Notes under the pieces: generated by a model
Seen by the model: only the letters and a program-made list of their open reading frames with translations
Databases searched by the model: none
Told to the model about the DNA's origin: nothing
Source of the DNA: Yamagishiella unicocca
Taxonomy: Eukaryota; Chlorophyta; Chlorophyceae; Chlamydomonadales; Volvocaceae
Reading direction: 5' to 3'
DNA length: 64,000 nt
Assembly: GCA_003116995.1 (NCBI GenBank)
Contig: BDSL01000073.1
Span: 186,001 to 250,000, forward strand
Position numbers and translations under genes: made by a program
Part shown: positions 24,401 through 36,700 of the stretch, piece by piece
Layout of the letters: every line of letters starts with the position of its first letter
Position numbering within the stretch: the stretch's first letter is position 1

Positions 24401-24489
24401 AGGAGGTGGTCGGCCCCGAACTCTCACAGCTGCTGCTCAGTGTGGAGCGGCGGGAGTTCGTCACTGCGCCCAAATCAAGCACTAAGTGA
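9450..24489 (+). CDS. receptor-like serine/threonine protein kinase, 21 exons
   Basis: About 1,800 residues. Exons: 9450-9845, 10012-10619, 12427-12495, 13041-13128, 13462-13686, 14230-14304, 14521-14780, ~16400-16562, ~16824-17036, 17502-~17711, 18176-18250, ~18302-18699, 19116-19367, 19722-19824, 20028-20295, 20733-21261, 21485-22540, 23136-23180, 23525-23640, 24013-24195, 24403-24489. A signal peptide (LFWLLSVSLCLSVQG) leads a large Asn-glycosylatable ectodomain. One TM helix (VPLAAVVGGAVAAAVLCLAA) is followed by a poly-Arg stop-transfer. Kinase motifs: LLGRGAHGAVYLG (Gly loop, split by an intron), AVKVIVF, REVAL, MQYCEGGTLG, HGDLTENNILL, KISDFGL, FAAPEVV, DIYSFGVVLW and the RPADRP block. 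The Arg of HRD is Gly (non-RD), but Lys, catalytic Asp, Asn and DFG Asp are present, so it should be active. About 300 low-complexity residues separate HGDLTENN from DFG. Phases agree except around exons 10-12, where my model is out by one base. It presumably signals from the cell surface; ligand unknown. Confidence 0.88.
10620..12426 (+). other. long second intron of the kinase gene
   Basis: 1.8 kb between well-phased exons. It contains a 150-bp MITE (11689-11838) and AT-rich tracts with ATATAT and GTAC runs. No additional exon is needed to keep phase. Confidence 0.7.
11689..11838. mobile_element. MITE, 13-bp terminal inverted repeats, 7-bp target duplication
   Basis: The 150-bp element begins CAGAGGGTGGGCA (11689-11701) and ends TGCCCACCCTCTG (11826-11838), a perfect 13-bp inverted repeat. 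Both sides are flanked by ATTGGCT (11682-11688 and 11839-11845), which reads as a target-site duplication. The interior is non-coding; it has repeated GGATTGG motifs and a smaller palindrome (ACTTATCCG ... CGGATAAGT). The CAGAGG terminus and short TSD suggest a hAT-type family, but hAT duplications are normally 8 bp, so the superfamily is open. It lies in an intron and is probably tolerated. Confidence 0.85.
13818..13948 (+). repeat. 66-bp tandem duplication in an intron
   Basis: Two near-identical copies (13818-13883 and 13884-13948) share TTTCCACTCC, GTATGATTCACGGGGGGTC and ATCCAATGTAG in order. They differ by a few bases, so the duplication is recent. It lies in the intron after kinase exon 5. 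Confidence 0.9.
14781..16399 (+). other. long seventh intron of the kinase gene
   Basis: 1.6 kb between exons 7 and 8. It holds scattered degenerate copies of GAGCCGCCCC and CTGAATCGAACG near 15040-15440, but I see no exon. A 168-codon open frame here (14803-15309) has no family features. Confidence 0.5.
17409..17472 (+). repeat. 28-bp direct repeat beside a splice acceptor
   Basis: The same 28 bases, beginning CATCATTTATCCCAC, occur at 17409-17436 and 17445-17472 with 8 bp between. They lie just upstream of the acceptor for the kinase exon that starts at 17502. Confidence 0.9.
19825..20027 (+). other. G-rich intron splitting the kinase glycine loop
   Basis: This 203-bp intron separates YL-G of the nucleotide-binding loop from the rest of the kinase. 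Its first 120 bases are dense in G runs of 3-6 on the coding strand (GGGTGCTGGGGGCTGGGGAG type), enough for several G-quadruplexes in the pre-mRNA. Confidence 0.75.
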
Positions 24490-24947
24490 GAACTTCAACT
24501 GACTCGCTATCTGTCTAGGAGAGGACGGATGCGGGCTCGCTTCGTCCTCCTTTTTACATAGTTAAAGCTCGTCGCCGCTCGTTAGCGGCACGCTGGCAGC
24601 GATGTGTTTTCGGATGTGTTTACTCTACTGGATGACCATGGGTGCGCGAGCGGAATATTGTGATATTGTTCATACATGCCTTCATTCATTCTCTGCGCTC
24701 GCGCATCTCAGCAAATTGTGCTGCATGGATTCATGCAGGAGAGTGGCTGATCCACGCGGTAGGGTGAATGGACATTATTACGTGCGCTGCCTTGCGGCTT
24801 GTTGTATTCTATGTTCAGTACATCCTTACTATTCTGCTGACGAAGTTCATATCATCGTTCTCACAGAACTTAGCTGCACGATACAGTAGTGCGTGCTCCG
24901 ACACAGGTGTATGGCCGAAGGGCCCCACGCACGGCGGCTAGTGTCCT

Positions 24948-25023
24948 GCTAGCTCGGCCTGCTGGCTCGGCCTGCTAGCTCGGCCTGCTAGCTCGGCCTG
25001 CTGGCTCGGCCTGCTAGCTCGGC
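24948..25023 (+). repeat. 14-bp tandem repeat
   Basis: Five to six copies of a 14-bp unit (CTGCTAGCTCGGCC, with a TAG/TGG alternative) lie in the presumed 3' untranslated region or downstream flank of the kinase gene. Confidence 0.85.
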
Positions 25024-25070
25024 CCTCATACCTTGGGTCAGTTGGCACGACTTGTTCTTCCTGGTGTTCT

Positions 25071-25075
25071 TTGTA
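25071..25075 (+). terminator. candidate TGTAA poly(A) signal for the kinase gene
   Basis: TGTAA is the usual polyadenylation signal in chlamydomonadalean nuclear genes. This is the first copy I see after the stop at 24489; it implies a 3' untranslated region of about 590 bases. Confidence 0.35.
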
Positions 25076-27362
25076 AGACCCACCTGTTTGCAAACGTCCC
25101 GCCTCGCCTGGATGGACCAACTGAACCGCCACATAACAGCCCTGCCTTCTGGCAGCGCGCTGCTGCTGTTGCGATGGCTAATATACTGGTACAACTACTG
25201 GCGACACTTTCGCGTCTCTTGCGGTCACTCTCGCTGCTGCACGTCGCGAGATGTCGATGAGGTATGACTGATACATATCCAATGTACGCGATCGCTAGCT
25301 ACGTAAGCGAACGACTTACCTCCTGTAACAAGGGGTGAAGATTGTGCTCTGTCCAGGTTGCGTACCTGAGATCTCAGTGATGACGTGCGTATGGTTTGCT
25401 GAGCGTGGGCCTTGATGCTACCTATTGGACATAGCCATCGCTTGCGTGGTTGCCGTACTGTACCGCGAACCCGGGGTTGTTGTTAACGGCCAGGGTATAG
25501 CCGCAACTTTAGCCATCACCTCGCCTCGGACTGCGACGTTGGCACCACCCCACCACCCCTGCCGCCGCCTGTCGCCGGTTTCAGCAGGCAGCGCAGCAGC
25601 TCCTCGGCTGTTATAACGGTTACAGCGGGTTCCAGACCACAAGGTAGAGCCATCGGGCGCATCGCCTGACACTGAGGAAGACGGAGAAGACGGAGACAGA
25701 CGTGTACCGGAAAACATGTCAGGCCCCAACACTGGTTTGCGCGATGCTAATTGGCCCCGATCGGAGGTGTTAGCTTCCCGACCTGTAAGGCCCAGCCTCT
25801 TCGTCCTAAATCCGTTGGCTATATATACCAGCCAGCGGCAACAAGCATTAGGGGACCAGCCTAGTGGGGACTATATGGTTGCTGCGGGTGGTTGCGGACA
25901 GCGCCGAGTTGCTTGCGAGCGTGACAATGGTTGATCAGGCCATTACACTCTACTCCAACTTGTCGTTGCATCGCGCAACACCGGGACAATCGGCGTTGCG
26001 CTCTGAAAGAGCGCCCGCGCGCAGGCCGCGCCCCTGCCGTACGGTTCTCCTACCTGGAGCCCGTGGCTCCAGAACCAACCGACAGCTACCGCGCAGCTGC
26101 CAGCGCAGCACTCAAGCCATGCCTCTCAGAGAGACGTGATGCAATACTACAGATAAACACGTAATACAGCAACAGGCAGTCGAGACATAGGGCCCAGCTG
26201 CCCACGAAATGCACGTGCCGACGATGGGGCTTGACAAACAAACTGCTGCTGGTGTGCTGCTGCCGCCGCCCTTCGCAGGCCACTGATGGCAGTGGCCACG
26301 ACTGCCAAGGCCACACGGCAGCTCCGACGACAGGACGGGGGAGTGCTGCAGCTCCCCCGCTGGCTCCACTGCTGCCGAACTCAATGGCGACTTGTAAGCG
26401 CGGTGTGCGCCATCCAGGTTGCAATGCTGCAGATGCAGGAGGTCCAAGATAGGGCAGCCCGGCACCTGATATTGTGGTGCGACGCACCGCATGTTTGGGA
26501 TCGCCAACACATTGCTGGCGGCCATAGGCGCGTCCTGACGGGCCGCCGCAATCACGGCATTTGCACACTGCTGCTGAGGGAGTTTTGGAGGAAGGAAAAG
26601 TTTGGGCCATGCCGGTATGCCCCCAAATGCGGGGCTTTGGTTAGCATCCTTACTAGCGCCAAATATGGTTGGCCAGCAAGAGTGGCGTTCCTCCTGTTGA
26701 AGCAACCGTGTCGGGTGGCCGAAGGGGAGCGACGGAAGTGGCACACTCGCGAGCTGCACCCCCTTGGACCCCCTATGTGGCAACCGTGTCCGGCCCGGCC
26801 ATCGTTGTGGCCGTTGCAAATGTGACGTTGCCTTGGCCCGCAACCGAGCTCTTAGTCCAGTGACATTGTATTTGGTAGCGTTGTTAAGAAACGGCAGCTC
26901 ATCCATTCGGAACTCGAAGAGGTGGCGGGCCGCTGTCGTTCCGACGATTGGTTGAGCAGGGAACATCATCCACTGGCTAAAGTAAGATTAAACAGGAGTT
27001 CGTTGAATCGCTGCCCTCCAAGGAAGCAAGCAGGGCGGCCGCCGATGGCGACCTTCGCAGGCGTAAGTGCCACGGTACTTAAGAAGGCTGCTGCCTACGG
27101 GTACGGTTCAAGGCAAATACCTAAACAGTTGATGCGCTGTGCAAGGAGCCGATACTAGTCCGGCGAGGTGCAAAAAGTTTGCAAGGCAAGCTCCAAGTTG
27201 CTGTTGATAGCGTCCCCCAGATGTCAGGCCTGGTATATGAACCTATTAAGCGATAGTGTCCTTTTCTATCCTTCCGGCGCAGCTGCCGCGAAAATAAGGG
27301 TCATTTCCTTACTCACAAAGTGACCTAACCATAAAAGGCGGTAAAATTGTTCGATTTCCGCA

Positions 27363-27614
27363 CTAGAACACAATACAAATACAAATTGTCAACGGATATG
27401 CCCGCGCGTTAGAACACCGATCAAGGGAGCGCAACATTTGCACGTAAGAGGTTGCTTCACAAGCTCCACCAGCTTTAGCAAGTTTGTTCCTAAGCGCTTC
27501 TAATTTCCCAAACTGGGGCCCCCAGGTTAGAATGCGAGTATTGGAACGAACGAACTTTGCTACGACGGGACGAGCATCTTCATAGAAACCCTTAGGAATT
27601 GGTTTCGGCCACAC
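27363..27614 (-). CDS. hypothetical 83-residue ORF, doubtful
   Basis: A frame starting at ATG 27614 and pointing away from the beta-helix gene, 100 bp from its ATG. It begins MWPKPIPKGFYEDARPVV, with balanced composition unlike the low-complexity shadows around it. I recognise no family. It may be a short divergent gene or the first exon of one, but no downstream exon was found. Confidence 0.2.
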   Translation of the reverse strand: MWPKPIPKGFYEDARPVVAKFVRSNTRILTWGPQFGKLEALRNKLAKAGGACEATSYVQMLRSLDRCSNARAYPLTICICIVF

Positions 27615-27701
27615 CCATAGCCCATAGCGACTAATAAATATGCCCGACCAGGACTTCTCATTCGCGCAATTTACTGGTCCTCAGTTTGCCGTTTTCAAGC
27701 T

Positions 27702-27713
27702 ATGAACGGATAA
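27702..27713 (+). promoter_or_regulatory. three-codon upstream ORF abutting the main start codon
   Basis: ATG AAC GGA TAA is followed with no gap by the ATG at 27714. A ribosome that starts at 27702 would terminate exactly in front of the main start. An AT-rich TATA-like stretch (TAATAAATAT) lies about 75 bases upstream of the main ATG. Confidence 0.55.
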
Positions 27714-30700
27714 ATGGGAAAGTTAGCCTATGAAACAGCACTGCGCACCGTCGCGCTTCTGCTTATCCTTAGTGCATTAGTTATTGCCGAAGATGTGCCT
27801 AAGCCAACTCACTCTCAGCAGCCCCTGCACGCTGTACCAGGTTTCCAGCCTGCAGCCTTTGGTTACGGGAACTTTGCATTTCCGCCATCATATCCGGCCC
27901 GGGCTACCTACCCAGATGCAGTAGAGTATCAGCCTGGGAACGAGCAACCTCCGTGCTTTGCGACATTCACCCGCATCCCGCTGACCGCCTCTGACATCAA
28001 TGCCGCCATACGCAACCCTGCGAACATAGACATGGTCTCCAACCTCATATGTTTCGAGTTTGAAACGTCAGATGACGAGCATGCCGGTCAGCACCAGGGC
28101 CCAACATTGCTGCTGGATGAGACGATCTTTGTGGATACGATCGCGTCACAAAGCTTGATGGGCATATCCTGGGGGGTCGACGTCGACAGGCCCCTTCGAC
28201 TATTTTGTAATGAGAACGTCACAAGCGCCATTATCATAAGAAGGTGGGTTCGTTTTAAGTTGTTACTTTGATTTAAGCGTTAAGCTGCAATAATGTTGCC
28301 GCGTGCCGCCGGTCCCGGTAGTGCACCTCGGACACATACCAGGTGTAAATCACCCGCAGGTGCGTGCAACACAGGTTTGGGATGTTAGGTATGTGTACCC
28401 TAGCCATCTCCTTACGTTCATTGTATGACACCGCCGGACTCTGCGTGCATGCATGGATATGGGTCGTTGCGGCGGCGGCATGGGTCGTTGCAGCAGGCCT
28501 ATGTACGCCCCCCTTCCCCCGTGCCGGGCCGATAGCAGGGTTGACAGGCGCGTGCAGAAGGAGTACCAGTTTAGGCCGTACGTAGCTAGGGTCAACACCC
28601 GGTTACATCTTCGATCGCTTACTTTCACCAACTTTACAAAAACCGCTTACCGGGCCGATGACAGGCTAGGGCTGACAGGCGGGTGCAGAGGGGTAGGTTA
28701 GTTACTGGGGAATAACCCCCGTTTTTACTGCCATAGACGGAGAGGGGAGAGTCCGCTTCCTCACGATAGGTGGGTCCTTTTTAATACCCGGTAATGCGCA
28801 TTTGATGCGTGTATTATTATTATTATTCATCGCAAACGCTCACGTACGAGTCTAGTACAGACTTTTATTCACGTGGACATACAATGTGGATACTAGCGAC
28901 CACACGCAGTGGCCATATCCGGCGCCTTTCTACCGTGTACCAGCTATAATAATCAGATCTAATTGCACAACAAGCAAAATGAAAACGCAATAATAGTGTC
29001 GTCCGGCAAGGTTCTAATTCCCTACCTACGCTATCACTCATCCGGCTAGCAATAATGTTATGCGCCAGCCAGCTCCCTATATATATATATATGATGTACC
29101 ATACGTGCCAGCGGCAGGACGGAGGAATAGCAAGGTTGTTGTATGTGCGAGCCTTACTTCTTACAACATCCACTCGGTGGACAAGCGTCAGTCGTCCACG
29201 CCAATAAGCGGTTTGTACGTGCACCCAGTGCAGTGCGGGGCGCCTGCTGAGCCCAGCCAGCCACCGAACGTCGTCGCTAGCTTCTGGTTGGTGAAGAATT
29301 GAAGCGGAACAACACTGAAGTTTAGGACGGCAAAGCGAGTTATATGAAGGTAGAGGCTCGCCTGTCCGTCCTATATATATAGGGGAAGACTATATATGCC
29401 GAGCGAGGGGAAGACTACACGCTCCTACCTTAGATAGAGCGCTGTATGTGCGTGGGCCTACTTGCGTGTGCGAGATGTATGCCGTGGTAGCGACGGAACA
29501 AACAGGTTAGTAATAACACCAGCCACGCACCACCTATCTGCGTATTCGTACCATATTACGCACGCAGCATGCATGCACGCAAGGCAGGAATGAACAGCAT
29601 TATTGGGCGGGGCGGCATCCCGCTACGTACGTAGATAGATAGCGTACCTGCGTGCTTCCATGCATTACGTACGTACCTCGCTCCCCCATCGTCCAACCCG
29701 ACTAACCACGCAAATGCCTGCGTGATTGTCTTAGCTTGTACGTTCTTTCATAAACGCTGGGTTGGGTCCCAGCCACGATTTCGACAATAATATGTCATGT
29801 TAGAAAGACACACGAAGACACCGCTCATCACGTTCACAACGCCAGAACATTCGAGTAATAATAGGAACCAGGAGATCAGGAGCCCATTCTAATATTCAAG
29901 CCCTCATCGTTTTCCAGTAGTTTTTCATCCTTCATTCCTTGATACCTTCATCGACAAACTGCATACCCATTGTCCGACATGCGCCGAGGAGTGTGGGGAG
30001 CGAGATGTCTCAAAAACTGTATTCGGATGCCGTGCAATATGGATTGCGGGGACAGAGAATGGCAGAAGGAGCTCGAGAATGCATGAAGGGGGCTCCACTA
30101 TACTACCGACCTCCATTGATTGCTTGCCGTGTGCCCAGGATTTATTATTCCCTATCTAGATAGGGTCAGTCCAGCAGGATCTAGGGTCGGTGCACTGAGT
30201 TGCAATGCAGTGGGCGGGCTACCCCTTGAATGGTGTGACCAGAAGACGGAAATAAAGCGCCTTGTGCAGGTCTACGTACGTAGCTCAGCAAGTATGTATG
30301 TACCTAATTTTAAAGAAATGTGGTTAAAGTGTTTGCATGTTCGTTTTGTTTCCATTCTTCATACATTACCCCGTTGGTGATTATTGTTTTGCAGGGTACC
30401 AAGTTTGCTGGTGCTGATTAACGTTGAAATACACAACTGCACTGACACGGGGTTGGTCGTCGAAGCTGTAACACAACAACAGTAAGTGCGTGGTTACGTA
30501 TACATACTCCCGCCACCCAGCTTGCATGCATGTCGTCACGCTGTCAATATAGGTAATTATATATGTCCCGCCGCATTAGAAATAACTGCGTACGTAAATG
30601 CAGTGTTTGTTTATTATTTGCAGATTTCCTCCGGCTTACCAAAGCCCACCTGATGCTTGGCAAGACATCGACGATGGCCAACCTCCTGAAATGGTGCCCT

Positions 30701-33700
30701 TCCTTTCGTTACAGCATTGCTCTTTTTTTAACAACTCAGGTGGGATTTGCAAACCTAACAGCAGGGCGCATACATGCGTGCACAGACAAACTCTTGTGTA
30801 GATATTACAGCAGATAGAAATACAAAACGTTTACAATGCCATTGTAGCTTTCCTATCCTACGTATGTACGAGCACCTGTATGGGTAGTCTGTCTTTATAT
30901 CTACCCTCAGACAACATATTTCTGAAACTTCTGGCACGGTCTGTGCGCGTGAGCATGAAACCGCGGATGAGAGGCAGGCGTAAGAACTAACCCCACGCAG
31001 CTTACACGGCCACATCTCACCCTTTCCAGTATGTGCGTGCGTGCCTGCCTACCTGTCCCGCGTTCTTGCATATAATCGTATGTGTCCTCCGCAAATAATA
31101 CGCCGTATGTGATATCCAGGTATACTTGGAGGAGCCATGCGGTTATCTGGAGAAGGCTGCAACGCAGAGTACGTAGGGAAATGTTTTCTGGAAAATAATA
31201 ATAATAAGGTTACGCTGGCGCTAGGCCTTGCATGTTTTCTGGACATTGCTGATTTCACACGGCGGAGCATGCATTGCTTTGCTTACATGATTGTTGATTT
31301 CAAACGGAGTATGCATTTCTTTGCTTACATGATTGGCCGTAAAAATAAATGCAGGCTCGAGAATGATGTGACATTTGCGAGCAATCATGCTGTAAAAGGT
31401 GCGAAATATTCCGTAAATTTTGTGCTCTTCGCTCGTGTGTTATTATGGCATTGTGAACGTTCATAATCCCTGTCTGTACTATCTGCCTGCTGCTGCACAC
31501 GCAGGCTCTGCCATTTATGTTGGTCCTAATACGCAGCTAAAATTTATGAAGCCAGGCATCAGTCGACCTTACATCTTTATAAACAATACGAGGTAGGTAA
31601 ATGAAGACATACACATACGTATCCTCTGAACCTGCGCACTGCTGTCTACGTATATACCTACCCAGCCATCACTCAGTGAAATCACTAGCTGGATCGGGCA
31701 ACAGGGCGGTGCTTTACTTAGCCTATTTACCTACATTCACTCCTGTCGCGTTCTTTTCATATCCTTATATATGTGAACGTTCGTTCCTGTCCCTCCGTCA
31801 CTACGCATACGAAAACAGAAATATTGTTGAGATAGACGTCTACGTACTTGATTGTTCAGCATGCATGTAAGCTTATCACATACATAGTCAGTTGTTCGAA
31901 GGTTTTGTGCCCGTCCAATGCAGGCATGCGGACGTGACTGAGATAGACGCAATTGACGTTAAGTTTAATAACCGAGCCAATTTTGTGTCTGTTCGCCGCA
32001 TGCAGACGTGACGAAGTTGATGACCACAGGGCATTGGGCAGTGCAATCTTTGTTGAAAGGGGCGGCTGCCTCAAAACTAACACCAACTCACGGCGAACAG
32101 CTTTATTTCAGGGTAATTATGGTGCATGTGGTGGTGCTATACACATGGCGCAGGTAGGATACAGTAGGTAGGGGTACCGCGCGTGTTTACCGCCCATCAA
32201 ACAAACACTTATTCAGGCAAATGCACTCTGTGTAGCCATCTACGATTCATTCTGAATGATACGACATGTCATCGCTCCGCCGTAGGGTGTATCCGATACC
32301 ATAAACATGGTCGTCGGGCGCAATATTTGTGAGGAGGTCGGATGCCAATTTTCCATGGACAGCATTGTCATGCTGGACAACGCGGCTAGAGATGCCGGGG
32401 GGGCGTTATGCATTCTCCAATACAGCCCCAACATGATTTCAACAGTCGTCAACAACTCCGTAATTGCGGGTAACACCGCACCATTCGGGTACGAACGTGA
32501 ATGGAAAGCTTGACGCGATTCAATGACGTTTTGTACAACGCACACTTTGCTTTATTTTATACTTGTTGTCCATACATCGAATGCACACGCACGTAGTAGG
32601 TCCTCAATAATTGGTTTCCCCCGTCTTGGTGCGTGTTTTTGAGTTATATAAATTAAAAATGACTTCGTTTATTTACCGGTAGATAGGTACGTCAAAAAAG
32701 GAAGCGAGGTAGGTATATATCTTTGAACGATCACTTTATTCCATACAACAGGATATTTCGCACCCACCTAAAACCCTAAGGAGCCGCGCGCACAAATAAC
32801 GTGACTGGACAATTTGCGGCACACGCCGGAACGCGTCAAAGCAAAGCAAACGGTACTTAATTAACCTCCTGCTGCTTTATATTTTGCGTCGGTTGTCGTC
32901 GCAGGGGTGCTGTGTTCATTCAGGGAAGCGATGGCAGCTCCTTCTCTTTCTACAACACGTCAATTTCAAGGAATGTGGCCGCCGTCAGCGGAGCTGGTAT
33001 CTGGTTTGGTGCTGAATCAGGCATGATCAGCTTGTTGCAGTGCAATCTGACGAACAACAGCGTGATTTCAAGCCTAGCTACTGGACGATTCATCTCGACA
33101 TCATCTGGTAATAACAGAAACGCCCATCGTGTGGATGACTGGTACGATGTCGAGTATCCTCTTTCACTCGGTGGAAATGAGACATTAGGAAATGGGGGGG
33201 GCCTGCTTGGATTGGGCGGAACCGTCAAGGTGCAACTGCTGTCTTCCGTCATCAGCGGGAACACGGCTCCCCTCCAGGGTGGTGGCTTCTTCTGCAAGGA
33301 CTGTACAGTAGTGGAAGTCCTCGGCAGCGTTATTTCAGGCAACGGTGAGTCTTACGTATTTCATGACGTACGGGTGGTTCGCGCCCCTATCTTACGCGCG
33401 TAGATGTCGGACATAATTTATTAAATGTCGGACATAACAAATTAATTATGTTTTGCAACTGCATGCGAACACCAGCGCAGAGAAGTCGCTAGGAACATAG
33501 GCGCCGTGGGTAATACGTGCATCCGTTTTATACATGCATGGCGCATGAAGCGACACGAGCGAAGCAGGGTCATTTTTAGGCAGGGCCGTTTTCGGGGTTG
33601 GAATGGATAAAGAACTCATTTCCCCCTAATATTATTGTCAAAGCGTTTACAATTCCGTCGTTGTATATGCAGCCTACAGGTGCACTCTTCCCTTTTTTAA

Positions 33701-36700
33701 GTAAATTACATTGTAACTGAACTACTGCTTATTACGTATACTGCAGTGGCCTCGTCTGGAGCTGGAATATCCCTCCAAATGTTGCGGAGCAATTCTACGA
33801 TAGCAGACAGCATGATAAGTAGCAACATAGCCACACCTTCCATCGCTGTCGACCAGCTCATGAAATACATCTTGTTGACCCAAGTAATATCACCGGATAG
33901 TATCAACAGCACACAGTCAGCAGCACGACAGCCATCAGCTAATAACACAATCAGCCTTGACGACCTACTTTCGCTTCCAAATTCGATGCCGTGTGGCATT
34001 GGTTCTGGGGGCGGCTTATGTGTGTCAACTCTGTCGCGACTGGTGACAATCCGCAACACCACATTTAAAGCGAACAAGGCAGTGTATGCTGGTGAGTAAT
34101 TTTTTAACACAACATATTTATTTATTTCTTCCAAATAAACGCAGAACGAAATTGCTTGGAGCACTGTTGCATGCGTGTTATCTCGTGTTTAGCCCGCCCT
34201 TCGTTGTAATAACATGGACTTTCTTTCTTTTCCTTCCAGGTGGGGGTGCCTACATGCGCACTGACCTGTACGGAAAAATGCAGTTCTTTGGACTTTTAGA
34301 GACCTCGCCGATTGACCGAGCCGGGGTCAATCGTGCAAATTCAGTTACAGAAAATTGCAAAGTCATACTGCAGGACAACAGGTTTTTGGACAACACTGCC
34401 TTGTGCTCTGGATCTGCAGTGTACGCCAGTGACGCTCGCTATCTGATATTTCGCTGCACTTCTGCCTCCTCTAGCAAGGATGCAATAGTACATGGAGCTG
34501 AATATCCTTATGAGCTGGTCTCTAACCAAGGGACTACCGATGATAATTTCGTGAAGGGTGTTTGCACAACAAACGCCAACCGTGTTTTTTCATCCAGTGA
34601 GATAGTTTGCAATGAATTTGAGTTATCAGGCGACATAAATCCAAGTATGAGAAGCAGCGATGTAGAGCCTGACATGCTGCTGTCGTTATCCGAGCGGCCT
34701 CCAGAAGCCGCCTTTAATTATGAAAGAGCTTTTGCGTCATGGCCCGTCCATCTTAGCTTCAATCAAAATCTTTCACAGTCCGTCGAACCAGATGTAGCGT
34801 TTATCCTCGCAGCGACTGATGATGGGTCTGAGTCGATTCCGCTGCACCATCACCATCGGCTTAGGAGGCGTACCCTTGCGGACCAGATTGGGGCCCCACC
34901 TATCATTGTGACAAGTGATATGCCATTTCAGTTGGTGTTCGAGATGCAGGATTACTTTTACGGGAACGCCGTGCTGGACTTGAACTCCAGCTTGCAGGTA
35001 GGTGCGTAGTCGGATCGATAAGTGTCTGCTTCATGCTGTAGATGCGCACTGCTGGCCTGTTGAAATGTCAATTGCGACACATACATGCATGCGTGGTAGG
35101 TATTTATTCAGCAATTTAAGTCATCGCACATGCATTCAGGTGATGACATCGTCGCCCAGCGCCTTCCTAGGACTTGGGTCAGTATCCCAAAATGGCAGGT
35201 ACGTTCGCCCCGGTGGATTGATGACATGAAGCAATTCCGAGTTACTGTAATTTTACGTCCTGTATGTAACTGTACACAACCAGATATGCATGCATACCGA
35301 TTTGCTGCTTTGTCAATTACTGCAGTCTACTTGAGTTGAGCAGCCTCCGATTTATCACCGACAAAGTTAACAAATGGCATAATGTGGACGTTACCTTGGG
35401 AGTACAAGGCTGGTTCACAGCAGCCGCATCGGTGCCTGTTTTTGTGCGTGGCTGCCTGCCGGGCGAAACCACCACGGGCAACACATGCAAGGTGCGCACG
35501 CCGTCGGAGTCGGTATATATGGCTAGCTGCAACCTGCAGCAATCTGTGTTCTTATACCTACGTACTACTGCTTATCCACGGGAGGAATATTGCAAATAAA
35601 GGAAACGCTCACGCTCAAAAACAACTGAAAGAACACTTCCTTTTTATACATACCATTATTACTGGAGCATCCTCCTGAAAACAGTTTCCGGAAGGTGTGT
35701 GTACGGTAGCAGAGCGAGGTAGGGTACCATTGGCAAGGCCTCGAGAGAAGAGGAACGAGTGGATAGACGGAGGTTCCTACTGACAGTCGACGCATGCACT
35801 GGCTATATATTGGGGTTAGTTAGTTACAGAACTTGGCCATTCGTTGCCATCATGCACTTCAGGATAGATTACATTACCCCGCCGCGAGCCTGCCTTGCGT
35901 TATTATATTTACTCCTATCTAGTACATGGGCGCTACGTAAGCCCTAACGTGTGCTATGGAAGTACACGGGTGCTAGCTAGTACATGGGAGCTAGCTAGTA
36001 CATGGGTGCTACGTTATTAGTTGTAAGGCCCCGCCCATCTGGCCTGTAAAATGTGTTGGTTGTACCGGCAAGCAATCAAGCAACCGCCACCAGAATTGGT
36101 AGGTAATGCGTGGGTTTCATCACTTTTTAAAAGCGGCAGTGATCGCTCGTTCGTTGTTATCTTCCCATGAGAAACATCGTTTCGCACGCATCCTTAATAC
36201 GAGCATCACTTCGGCTGCTGGGGGTCAGGCTTGTTGGGTGTGTACTGCTGAACGTACATACGCCACGCCACGCCACGCCATGGTCGTCGGTACCTATCTG
36301 CTTGCAGGTGTGCAGCAATCGTGTTGCTAATACCAGCGACGATATCGAATGCATACGCTGCGAGTTCTCTTTTGACCCGTCAAAGGTGACCTGTGACCGA
36401 TGCCCAGTCAATGGCGATTGCGACAAGTGGTAAGTAGTGCCCCGCGCGGATATGTAGGGGGTGCATATAAGCATAATCGTTATGCGCACAACTAACAGTC
36501 AGATACGCTATATTATTGTTCAATAGTGCACATTACTGGTTCTTACATGCGTGCTGCATTCGAGATATGATCACTAGGAAGACATAGGATCGATACTGTG
36601 CAGGCGCGCATGGGAAATTGAAGTCATGAGGATGTAAAAACAATAGTGCTGATTGGTTCTGTTGTCATCCGTCCCGCGTTGTATGTAATTTGTTAAACCG

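Larger units (their letters stand above)
24490..27701. other. intergenic interval with no convincing gene
   Basis: It follows the kinase stop and precedes the beta-helix gene. Open frames on both strands (for example 25418-25732 minus, 26112-26969 minus and 26286-26825 plus) overlap each other, and none shows a recognisable domain. A plus-strand string at about 26760-26865 containing IVVAVANVTLPW resembles an ectodomain exon of the kinase (ILLVANVTLRPGEWP) and could be a relic of a duplicated receptor, but the evidence is thin. Confidence 0.4.
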
